In this document: positions 23,625 to 31,862 of the stretch, in pieces
Layout: the number at the start of each line of letters is the position of its first letter
How positions within the stretch are numbered: the stretch's first letter is position 1
Origin: an uncultured Clostridia bacterium
Lineage (GTDB): Bacteria > Bacillota > Clostridia > TANB77 > CAG-508
DNA length: 37,989 bases
Direction: 5' to 3'
Assembly (NCBI GenBank): GCA_944389475.1
Contig: CALXMM010000017.1
Span: forward strand, 1 to 37,989
Program-made: the position numbers and the translations under genes
The notes under the pieces: generated by a model
Seen by the model: only the letters and a program-made list of their open reading frames with translations
Database searches by the model: none
Told to the model about the DNA's origin: nothing

Positions 23625-25625
23625 TTATTTTAGTTTTGGTAAAGGAATAATAATAGTAAATTTAGTTCCTTTATTTAGTTCAGATTCAAATGTTATATCA
23701 CCATTAAAATGAGCTTTAATAGTTGAATAAGACATAAACAAACCTAAACCAGTTCCATTTTTTCCTTTTGTAGTAATCATTTCTTTAAATAATTTTTCCT
23801 TAACTTTTTCCGGCATACCACAACCATGGTCTTGAATTTCTATTAATAAATTAGAATTATCTGTTTTTAGTATTAGATTTATAACCTGATTTGGCTTACC
23901 ATTATATGATTGTATAGCATTAGATATCATATTATTAACAACTTGGACTAAAGCATTAACATCACCATTAATTTGTAGTTCTGAGCTAACATAATTTTGT
24001 ACATCCAAAGTAACTAGTGCACTTTTTAATTCATGTTTCATTAAAATATTAATATCTTTTAAAAGTTCATCTACTTTAAAATAAATGTTGTTATCAGATG
24101 AAAGGTTTACAGCTTGTCCTTTAACAACAGTTATGATATCTGACATATAAGATGTATAAGTTTTAATTTTTTCTATCCAATCAGTCATATCTTTTGCAAT
24201 ATCATGGTGGTCTTGATGGGTAACCTCTGGGTCATCAATAGATGAATCATATTCTTTTACTAAGTCTGTAAGACCTTCAGCAGCACCAGAAATTGACATT
24301 ATAGGTGTTTTTAAGTTATGTGCAATTCCACCAATTAATTGACCAAGGGATGCAAGACGTTCACTTTCCATAAGTGTTTCTTGGTTTGATTTAATTGTTT
24401 GTATATATCCTTGCGTTTTGTCTTGCACTTTATTAAATGCCATTGTTAAATCTCCTATTTCATCATTAGAAATAACCGGTAATTTTTCCATATAGGTTGA
24501 TTTCGAATTACTATATATATTCTTTAATCCATCAGTTACCACATTAATATCTCTTGTAATAGAACTAGAAAAATAATGTAGCAATAATCCAACTATTAAT
24601 AATAGGATTAAACAAGTTATTACTAAGAAAAATGTTACTTCTTTTGAGAAAATACTATAGGAAATTCCAACATAACATGTTCCTTCGGTAGTGTTTAAAA
24701 TAATTGTTGCTCCTTGAGTATCTATTCCATAGCTATCATATGTTCTGCCATTATAATTACTTGATAATTCTTTAGTGTATGTTACCATAAAATAACTTGG
24801 CTCTTCTCCAGAAACAGTAATTATTTTATCATCTAATAGAATAAATGTTGAGGTTTCTGGACCATATTTTTTCATTTGGGATAAAATATCCTTAATTTCA
24901 TCAATAGTATATGTTGTGTTTGTATTAAAACTTTCTGTTAAATTTGAATGATAGATATCAAAATAAATATCTTCTTTTTCTTTAACACTTCTAGAGTATC
25001 CAATAAAAGATACAAGAAGCAATACACTAATAAATAAAGGAATTATTTGCATTGCTATTTTGTTTTTTAAAGGAACTCTTAAACCTAAATTAGAACCTTC
25101 TTTATATGTACTAGAAAGTATCTCAGCATATATACTTTTAGAAAAGATATATGTAAATGATGCAAGTAGTAGTGCAAAAGATAAAACAAGTACCATAATC
25201 TTGCCAATCATAATGCCATGATGACTTCCTGTAAGAAGGAGAACAAACATTATACCTAATGTAGGTAAAAATAATTCAATAAAAAATATAATGTATGGTA
25301 AATTGAAACATTTTTTCCTTATTTTTTCTACTGTGTGTTTATTTGTTTTCTTGTCTTTATTAGTATACCAATCATCAACATCTCTTAAAAATATTTTTAT
25401 TGATAAAAATATAACAAGCAATATAACGATTGCTACTATTGTAATTTGTTGTGTATAAGAAATATAAGACATTTTAATGTCAAATGGGGTATTAATTGAA
25501 CCCGGTGCATAAATAAGTAATGTAGGTAGTAATAATGCACAAGCAATTAAAAAAACAAGTGCAATCATGCAATACCTAATACAAATTCTTGTGGTTGGTT
25601 TTTTAAAAAATATTCTTTTCTTCAT
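23625..25625 (-). CDS. Six-TM sensor histidine kinase, cotranscribed with the NRPS
   Basis: 666 residues. Five membrane helices near the N-terminus (about 17-39, 61-80, 110-132, 138-162, 190-210) are followed by an outside domain (211-330) with a PAS/Cache-like look and a sixth helix (331-350). A HAMP linker follows (351-405), then the H-box SLGQLIGGIAHNLKTP with phospho-acceptor His436, the N-box NNMISNA (564-570), the G1 box DHGCGMP (599-605) and the G2 box GTGLGLF (624-630). All kinase motifs are intact. The insert between H-box and ATPase domain (about 455-480) is rich in Asp/His. The gene starts 19 nt after the NRPS stop and has no promoter of its own that I can see. Its likely partner is the adjacent HD-GYP response regulator. 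The ligand is unknown; operon logic points to the NRPS product or its target. Confidence 0.93.
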   Translation of the reverse strand: MKKRIFFKKPTTRICIRYCMIALVFLIACALLLPTLLIYAPGSINTPFDIKMSYISYTQQITIVAIVILLVIFLSIKIFLRDVDDWYTNKDKKTNKHTVEKIRKKCFNLPYIIFFIELFLPTLGIMFVLLLTGSHHGIMIGKIMVLVLSFALLLASFTYIFSKSIYAEILSSTYKEGSNLGLRVPLKNKIAMQIIPLFISVLLLVSFIGYSRSVKEKEDIYFDIYHSNLTESFNTNTTYTIDEIKDILSQMKKYGPETSTFILLDDKIITVSGEEPSYFMVTYTKELSSNYNGRTYDSYGIDTQGATIILNTTEGTCYVGISYSIFSKEVTFFLVITCLILLLIVGLLLHYFSSSITRDINVVTDGLKNIYSNSKSTYMEKLPVISNDEIGDLTMAFNKVQDKTQGYIQTIKSNQETLMESERLASLGQLIGGIAHNLKTPIMSISGAAEGLTDLVKEYDSSIDDPEVTHQDHHDIAKDMTDWIEKIKTYTSYMSDIITVVKGQAVNLSSDNNIYFKVDELLKDINILMKHELKSALVTLDVQNYVSSELQINGDVNALVQVVNNMISNAIQSYNGKPNQVINLILKTDNSNLLIEIQDHGCGMPEKVKEKLFKEMITTKGKNGTGLGLFMSYSTIKAHFNGDITFESELNKGTKFTIIIPLPKLK

Positions 25626-25644
25626 ATAAATTACATCCTTTGTA

Positions 25645-28600
25645 CTAAATAAATTTAACTTTTTTCATATATTTAAATATTTTTATTAAATAATCTTTAT
25701 CCAATTTTGGCCATTCAAAATTTAAAAGATTCAAATAATTTTTTGTATATTTTGCAGATATATTAACAGAAAAATTATAGTTTAATACTTCATCTGAATT
25801 ATCAAAATTAATATCGTTAATTATACCTTGTAATTCATTAGAAGAATCCTTATTATCTGCAACTTTTAAAATATATTCTTTAAAAGATTCATCATCCATA
25901 GGAGTTATATCATAATTGAATTCTTTTAAAACAGTTATAATATCTTTAATACTAACAAGATTATCATTGTATAAATGAAAAACTTTGTTTTCAGCAGATT
26001 TTGTTTCAGCTAAAAGAACAATTGCTTTAACACATAAATCAACAGGTGTAAATTCTATGTGTTGTTCTAAGTTAGTGTAAGATATATGTTTTAATTCGAT
26101 TAATGATTTAATTCTGCTATAAAAAGCATTTGCTGTTATATTTTTTTGGAAAGCTCCATCAAAATATCTTCCAGATAATATTCCTATTCTTAAAACTTCT
26201 GCAGTTAAGCCTTTTTCCATATATGAATAAATGACTTTTTCTGCATCAAATTTACTATTTACATATACATTTTTTGTGTAATGTTGACCAATATATAGGT
26301 CGTTTTCTGTAAAGTCTACATTATGGTTATCCTGTTTTACTAAGTAATTACCAGAAACACTAATTGATGAAAGATGTATTAAACGTTTTTTATTTGCATA
26401 TGCAAAACTTGCTATTCTTCTGGTTCCATCAATGTTTGAATGTTTAAATTGTTCAAAGTCACCATAATGTTTAACAATTGCGGCTGTATGAATAATAGTT
26501 TTAGTATTTGCTATTATTGTATCCAAATCTGCTTGTGGCAAATTAAAGTTGTCATAGATTATTTCACCATTAAATACGAAAATTCTATTATTAAAATATT
26601 TCGTAATATCTTTGTTAAAGTAAAATTCATAACTCTCTTTAAGTCTTGAAAGTGCATGTATTTTACTAGTACCTCTAACAAAACAATAAATTTTAACATT
26701 TGTTGAATTTAAAAGTTCATGTAAAACATGTACACCTATAAAACCATTCGCTCCGGTTAATAGAACATTACCTAAAGTTTCTTCATTTACCAAGACTTTT
26801 ACATTTTTTGTTTCATCATCTTTATGTTTAAATGAATCTGGAATTTGATAATCTGTTTCTGTATAGTATTCTTCGTGGCTATCTATTCTCTTAGCAAGCT
26901 TTTTAATAGTAGGATATCTATAAAAAGTTTGAGTTGTTATATTTAAATTATAATGTAATAAAGCCGTTTGCAATTCTATTAATCCAAGTGAATCGATTCC
27001 TAAAGATAGGAAAGGTGTGTTGATATCTAAATTATCATTTTTTAAAATCTTACCCAATATTGATGCTATTAATTTTTCTGTTTTTGTTTTTGCAGGTTCT
27101 ATATTTGTCTGCTTAGTTTCTTCTATAGGAGGTAGTTTCTTTCTATCTACTTTTCCATTAGGAGTTAATGGAATTTTATCAATCCTTTTGAAGTAAGCAG
27201 GAATCATATAATTTGGCAAATATTTTAATAAATATGATGCCAATTTAGATGGATTAATTTGTTCGCTAGATACATAGTAGCAATATAAATATTTATTGTT
27301 TTTGTTTGGAATGACAACTGTATTTGTAACTCCGGGGAAATGTATAATTCTATTTTCTATTTCTTCTACTTCTATTCTATAACCACGTATTTTTACTTGA
27401 AAATCCGTTCTTCCTAAATGAACTATGTCTCCATCTGGGGTATAATATGCTAAATCATTTGTGTTATATATTTTGGCATTTTCTTTAAAAGGAGAAGAAA
27501 TAAATTTCTCAGCAGTTAAATCATCTCTTCCTAAATATCCATTTGTTACACCATCTCCACCTATATAAAGCTCTCCAGGGCAATAATATGGTAGTGGTTT
27601 TAAATTTTTGTCTAAAATATAACATTGTGTATTAGCAATAGGTTTACCAACGGAAATGAAATTCGTATTTGTTAAATTCTTTAAAGTTGACCAAATAGTA
27701 GTTTCTGTTGGACCATATACATTAAATATATTTGCCTTAGATAATTTTTTAAATTTAGCCAACAAGTTTTTAGGTAAAGATTCACCACCAACTAAAATGT
27801 CTGTTATATTGTTTAAAAATTCAAGGTCAGTACCTTTACTAAGTAGAGCTGAGTAACGTGAAGGAGTGGTTTGAATAATATTAACTTTATTTGCTAAGCA
27901 TAATTTATTTAAAGCTGTTATATCATTTTGTTCTTCTTCGTTAGCTAATACCATTGTTAGACCAAAACATAAAGAACACCATAATTCTAATCCAAAAATA
28001 TCAAAACAAATAGTTGTTAGTGAAACACAAACTTTATCCGGATTAAAATCTATTGCATTTTTCATGCCAAGTACAAAATTATGTAAGTTCCTATGCGTTA
28101 TCATTACACCCTTAGGATTTCCTGTAGAGCCAGATGTATAAATAAGGTATGCCAAAGATTTTGGAGAAATTTTAATATTAGTATTTTCGGTATCTTTTTC
28201 ATTTAATTTATATGTGTTATTAAATAAATCAATATTTATACAATTATGATTTACAGGAATATATTCTTCTGTAGGATTGTTAGTAATTACAACTTTAGTT
28301 TTGCTGTTCTCCAACATATAAATAATTCTTTCTTGCGGATAATCTGGGTCGATAGGCATATAGTTTGCTCCACATTTTAAAATTGCAAGAATGGCAACTA
28401 TTAAATTAGAAGAACGATTTAAGATAATTCCAATAGTATCATCTGGTTTTACATTATGTTTGTTTTTTAAGAAGTTAGCAAAAATATTTGCTGATTTATT
28501 TAGTTCGCTATAACTAAAAGACTTTCCGTTGCTAACTAGAGCAATTTTATCAGGCATTTTGGATGCTTGTGCTTCAAATAATTCTATTACATTGGAATTA

Positions 28601-29964
28601 ATATCATATTCCAAATCTGTTTTATTAAAATCTACAAGTATTTTTTTATTTTCCTCCGGAGTAAGAATATCAATATCTTTTAATAATATGGAAGAATTAT
28701 TTATAACTTGCATAATCATGTACAAAATTCTATTATGCATGTATGCAATATCGGAATCTTGATACATATCTAATTGATAATCGTATGCAATGTTAAGACT
28801 TCCAGAATCATTTATATCAAATAAATGAATGTTTAATGGGTCTGAACAATTACCATTAAAAGACCATGTGGTATCATAATTAATTCCAGTTTCACTAGAA
28901 GAATGTGCATTAGTTATTTGGTAAGAAATTAGTACATTATACAAATTTGGGATTTCCGCACTATTTTCTCTTACATAATCTAGTATTTTTGAATATGGAT
29001 ATTGTTGATGTCTTAATAAACCGATAGAATTTTTACCAACAATATTGCAAAATTCATTAAATGAAAGTTCACTATCAATCTGGAATTTAAATGGTACAGT
29101 GCTTATAAACATTCCACATGTATGTTTAGCATTAAAATTATTTCTATTTAAAATTGGTGTACCAATTATGAAATTATTTGATTTACATACTCTGCTTATG
29201 TAGATTCCATATAATGCCATAAAAAAGGTGAACTCTGATATTTTATGAGTTTTGCAAAAATCATGAATTTTATCTACTACAGCTTTTTCTACAGTATATG
29301 TTATTCTATTTGCTTTACAAGAATTTTCTATACTAGTTTTATTTATAGATTTAGGTATTGTTATTGATTCTGGTAAAGTTTTAAATTGATTTTCCCAATA
29401 TTCTTTGTCTTTTGTATATCTATTACTTTTCATGTATTCTTGTTCTGAATTGATATAGTCTAAATATGTGTTATCATAAGAAAGTAAACTTAAGTTTTGC
29501 TTTAAATTAAAATAGTTTTTAATTATTTCATTACAAACAAAACCTAATGTCCATGAATCAGCAATTAAGTGATGAATAACCAAACTAAAAGATGAATATC
29601 CATTAGGAAATCTAAAAATAAAGAATTTAAATAAATTTTTATTATAAATATCAAAAGGAATACTAATTACATTGTTAATATATTTTGAGTATTCTTCTTT
29701 AGAATTTACATCAATTATAGGGACTTCATAATCCATTACTTTATAATATTGCTTAGGCTCATTATTATCTAAAGTAATTTTTAAATGAAAACTATAATTA
29801 TTTTTTACTACATGACAAACTGATTTTTCCAACAATGAAAAATCAGTAATTTCATTTATAAAAGCAGTACCACAAATAGTGTTTAAAGAAGAGTTGCTAT
29901 AAAACTTTTCTAAATACCATATATTTTTTTGTGGGTTTGTTAAATTAAGTAATTTCTCTTCCAT
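25645..29964 (-). CDS. Single-module NRPS, C-A-PCP-thioester reductase, predicted to load glycine
   Basis: 1439 residues. Condensation domain 1-435: LTNPQKNIWY start motif and HHLIADS with His131, His132, Asp136. Adenylation domain 455-945: A3 YTSGSTGNPKG (609-619), A5 YGPTE (750-754), A7/A8 around 836-870, catalytic Lys938 in PNGKVDRK. By alignment to GrsA the pocket reads D655 I656 L659 Q698 L724 G726 V749 I757 W758 K938 (DILQLGVIWK), one residue from the known glycine code DILQLGLIWK. Carrier domain about 958-1030 with GIDSL, phosphopantetheine Ser992. Reductase domain 1064-1439: NAD(P) motif TGANGFIG (1070-1077) and catalytic Tyr1234/Lys1238 (YxxxK), as in reductive release domains. An N-terminal C domain without a loading module suggests an acyl-CoA/ACP donor. 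Predicted product: an N-acyl glycinal, or the alcohol after a second reduction. No MbtH or phosphopantetheinyl transferase is nearby. Start: ATG behind AAAAGGAG; a 0A box lies about 50 bp upstream. Confidence 0.93.
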   Translation of the reverse strand: MEEKLLNLTNPQKNIWYLEKFYSNSSLNTICGTAFINEITDFSLLEKSVCHVVKNNYSFHLKITLDNNEPKQYYKVMDYEVPIIDVNSKEEYSKYINNVISIPFDIYNKNLFKFFIFRFPNGYSSFSLVIHHLIADSWTLGFVCNEIIKNYFNLKQNLSLLSYDNTYLDYINSEQEYMKSNRYTKDKEYWENQFKTLPESITIPKSINKTSIENSCKANRITYTVEKAVVDKIHDFCKTHKISEFTFFMALYGIYISRVCKSNNFIIGTPILNRNNFNAKHTCGMFISTVPFKFQIDSELSFNEFCNIVGKNSIGLLRHQQYPYSKILDYVRENSAEIPNLYNVLISYQITNAHSSSETGINYDTTWSFNGNCSDPLNIHLFDINDSGSLNIAYDYQLDMYQDSDIAYMHNRILYMIMQVINNSSILLKDIDILTPEENKKILVDFNKTDLEYDINSNVIELFEAQASKMPDKIALVSNGKSFSYSELNKSANIFANFLKNKHNVKPDDTIGIILNRSSNLIVAILAILKCGANYMPIDPDYPQERIIYMLENSKTKVVITNNPTEEYIPVNHNCINIDLFNNTYKLNEKDTENTNIKISPKSLAYLIYTSGSTGNPKGVMITHRNLHNFVLGMKNAIDFNPDKVCVSLTTICFDIFGLELWCSLCFGLTMVLANEEEQNDITALNKLCLANKVNIIQTTPSRYSALLSKGTDLEFLNNITDILVGGESLPKNLLAKFKKLSKANIFNVYGPTETTIWSTLKNLTNTNFISVGKPIANTQCYILDKNLKPLPYYCPGELYIGGDGVTNGYLGRDDLTAEKFISSPFKENAKIYNTNDLAYYTPDGDIVHLGRTDFQVKIRGYRIEVEEIENRIIHFPGVTNTVVIPNKNNKYLYCYYVSSEQINPSKLASYLLKYLPNYMIPAYFKRIDKIPLTPNGKVDRKKLPPIEETKQTNIEPAKTKTEKLIASILGKILKNDNLDINTPFLSLGIDSLGLIELQTALLHYNLNITTQTFYRYPTIKKLAKRIDSHEEYYTETDYQIPDSFKHKDDETKNVKVLVNEETLGNVLLTGANGFIGVHVLHELLNSTNVKIYCFVRGTSKIHALSRLKESYEFYFNKDITKYFNNRIFVFNGEIIYDNFNLPQADLDTIIANTKTIIHTAAIVKHYGDFEQFKHSNIDGTRRIASFAYANKKRLIHLSSISVSGNYLVKQDNHNVDFTENDLYIGQHYTKNVYVNSKFDAEKVIYSYMEKGLTAEVLRIGILSGRYFDGAFQKNITANAFYSRIKSLIELKHISYTNLEQHIEFTPVDLCVKAIVLLAETKSAENKVFHLYNDNLVSIKDIITVLKEFNYDITPMDDESFKEYILKVADNKDSSNELQGIINDINFDNSDEVLNYNFSVNISAKYTKNYLNLLNFEWPKLDKDYLIKIFKYMKKVKFI

Positions 29965-29997
29965 AACTATAATCTCCTTTTATATTATATAAAATTT

Positions 29998-30019
29998 TAC
30001 GAAATTCGTAATTTCGACA
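29998..30019 (-). promoter_or_regulatory. Spo0A box and palindrome upstream of the NRPS
   Basis: On the minus strand TGTCGAA (30019-30013) is followed directly by the perfect 13-bp palindrome TACGAAATTCGTA (30010-29998) and then TATAAT within TTATATAATATA. The 0A box lies 49 bp before the NRPS start. The palindrome could bind a second regulator. The exact -35/-10 pair is not certain because the last TATAAT leaves a very short leader. Confidence 0.5.
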
Positions 30020-30168
30020 ATAGTTTACTTTAGCCTAATTATATATATAAAATTTTAAAAATTTCAATAGTAATATAAAAATAGTTTATATTTAATAAAT
30101 AAATGATTAAAAAATCCCATTTTGGAAAATATAAATGTAGATAATTAATTGAAAAATGGAGGTTCTTT

Positions 30169-31302
30169 ATGCAAAAATACAAAAGAGTTAGAAGGAAGAA
30201 AAATAATACTGGAAAAAGTTTTTTTGCAATTTTTATTCTTATACTAATAGTAGTTTTAATAGCCTCATTAATTAAATTATATATGAGAACTGATGTGAGC
30301 AAAATAAATGAAGATTTAAAAGTAGAAAAAACAAGTCAAACTGTGGAGGCTACGCAAGAAACTGATAGAACTATTGAGGATGTAATAGAAGAAATTAATC
30401 ATAGTGTTGTAGGAATTTCGAAAATACAAAATATAGGAAGTTCAATATTTGCGCAAGATGGTATAGAAAAATTAGGCCTTGGTACAGGAATTATAGCATC
30501 TTCAAATGGATATATAATTACGAATAAGCATGTTTCAGGCGATAAATATAGTAGTTGCTATGTAACATTAGAAAATGGCAATACTTATGATGCAAATGTG
30601 GTTTGGGCTGATTCAACTTTGGATTTAAGTATAGTAAAAGTTAATTTAGGCGGACTACAAGCTGTAAAATTAGGGGATTCTAATAGCGTAAAAGCAGGAC
30701 AGACAGTATATGCAGTTGGAAATCCAATAGGCTATGAATTCGAAAGAACTGTAACATCAGGAATAATAAGTGCAAAGGCAAGAACCTTAAAATTTAATGA
30801 TAATGGTAATGAAGTATTAATGACAGATTTAATCCAGACAGATGCAACAATAAATCCGGGAAATAGTGGGGGACCATTAATAAATGTTAATGGGGAAGTG
30901 ATTGGTATAAATTCGCTAAAGATTGATTCAGCGGAAGGAATTGGATTTGCAGTACCTATAAATGTTGTAAAACCAATAATAGAAAAATATAGTGCTACCG
31001 GAAGCTTTGAAGAGCCTACAATTGGAATATCTGGATATGATAAAGATATTATTCCATATATAGATAAAACCCTTAAACTGGAAAGTGGAATATATATAGA
31101 AGGTGTCACTGCAAAAAGTCCTGCAGAAAATAGTGGATTAAAAGTTGGCGATATTATCCTAAAAATAGATGATAAATCAATTAATAGAATGAATGATATT
31201 AAAGAATATATATATACAAAGAATCCGGGAGATACAATAAAAATTGAGTATAGAAGAGGTAGCAATACTAATACGGTAAATTTAACTCTGGGAAAAAGAT
31301 AA
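30169..31302 (+). CDS. HtrA/DegP-family membrane-anchored serine protease with one PDZ domain
   Basis: 377 residues. A basic N-terminus and one membrane helix (18-37) place the protease outside the membrane. The trypsin-like domain spans about 70-270 with the full catalytic triad: His121 (ITNKHVSG), Asp152 (TLDLSIVK) and Ser233 (GNSGGPL). A single PDZ domain follows (about 282-372, with GVTAKSPAENSGLKVGDII in part). HtrA proteins degrade or refold damaged exported proteins. Start: ATG 7 nt after ATGGAGG. It is divergent from the NRPS across a 204-bp AT-rich gap that holds the 0A box; I see no clear promoter for HtrA there. The next gene, 116 nt later, has its own 0A boxes, so HtrA is probably a single-gene unit. 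Confidence 0.94.
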   Translation: MQKYKRVRRKKNNTGKSFFAIFILILIVVLIASLIKLYMRTDVSKINEDLKVEKTSQTVEATQETDRTIEDVIEEINHSVVGISKIQNIGSSIFAQDGIEKLGLGTGIIASSNGYIITNKHVSGDKYSSCYVTLENGNTYDANVVWADSTLDLSIVKVNLGGLQAVKLGDSNSVKAGQTVYAVGNPIGYEFERTVTSGIISAKARTLKFNDNGNEVLMTDLIQTDATINPGNSGGPLINVNGEVIGINSLKIDSAEGIGFAVPINVVKPIIEKYSATGSFEEPTIGISGYDKDIIPYIDKTLKLESGIYIEGVTAKSPAENSGLKVGDIILKIDDKSINRMNDIKEYIYTKNPGDTIKIEYRRGSNTNTVNLTLGKR

Positions 31303-31312
31303 TGAGGAATAA

Positions 31313-31329
31313 TGTCGAAAGATGGCGAA
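31313..31329 (+). promoter_or_regulatory. Tandem Spo0A boxes before the 147-aa gene
   Basis: TGTCGAA (31313-31319) and TGGCGAA (31323-31329), both matching TGNCGAA, start exactly 10 bp apart, one helical turn, as in well-studied tandem 0A boxes. A promoter-like TTGTAA-17-TTTAAT follows at 31349-31377. Confidence 0.6.
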
Positions 31330-31348
31330 TAATATCAATAAATTTTTC

Positions 31349-31377
31349 TTGTAAAAATTAATTAAATATGTTTTAAT
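31349..31377 (+). promoter_or_regulatory. Possible promoter of the 147-aa gene
   Basis: TTGTAA (31349-31354), 17 bp, TTTAAT (31372-31377), 20 bp downstream of the tandem 0A boxes. Confidence 0.4.
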
Positions 31378-31418
31378 ATGTAACATAAAAACTCTAGGGA
31401 AAGGAGAATAAATTTATT

Positions 31419-31862
31419 TTGAATACAAAATTACAATCTATTAAAAAATATATAGAAAACAACACAGAAGAAACAATTAAATTAATAAATAGTGTAATAA
31501 ATAGTGATATAGAAAGCTTAAATGAAATTAAAGAAATAGCAAATAACAAATTTTTTGCAGGTCTTAACCTTTCTACAAATAAGAAACAAATAATAATAAC
31601 TTTTTGCAATAAAAATAGTGCCAATGATTTAGTATATAAATTTTGGGCATATTATTGTAAAAGTAATTTAAATAAGAATATAAGTTTGCTAGATGCAATA
31701 GATATGAAAGCTTATAGCAAAGAACAACATCATGATATTATGGAAATAAAAAACGAAGAGAAGAAGATAAAAATAAAAATACATTATATTTTTAATGATG
31801 AATTAGTAAAAAAAGAACTAATAAATGAAGATGAATTATTAGTTCTTATAGAAAATTTTTAA
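31419..31862 (+). CDS. Unknown 147-aa protein under tandem Spo0A boxes
   Basis: I do not recognise a family. The start is a TTG at 31419, 12 nt after AAAGGAG, a long spacing; ATT at 31416 is the only nearer in-frame candidate. The protein is soluble and Lys/Asn/Glu-rich without signal peptide or membrane helix. Residues 1-50 look helical, 58-90 alternate beta and helix (KKQIIITFCN, YKFWAYYCK), and 105-147 contain two strands (KKIKIKIHYIF and ELLVLIENF). The gene ends 17 nt inside the 3' end of the opposing SpoVB-like gene, so the two coding regions overlap tail to tail. Upstream lie tandem Spo0A-type boxes and a promoter-like pair, which suggests a role at entry to sporulation or stationary phase. 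Function unknown. Confidence 0.7.
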   Translation: MNTKLQSIKKYIENNTEETIKLINSVINSDIESLNEIKEIANNKFFAGLNLSTNKKQIIITFCNKNSANDLVYKFWAYYCKSNLNKNISLLDAIDMKAYSKEQHHDIMEIKNEEKKIKIKIHYIFNDELVKKELINEDELLVLIENF

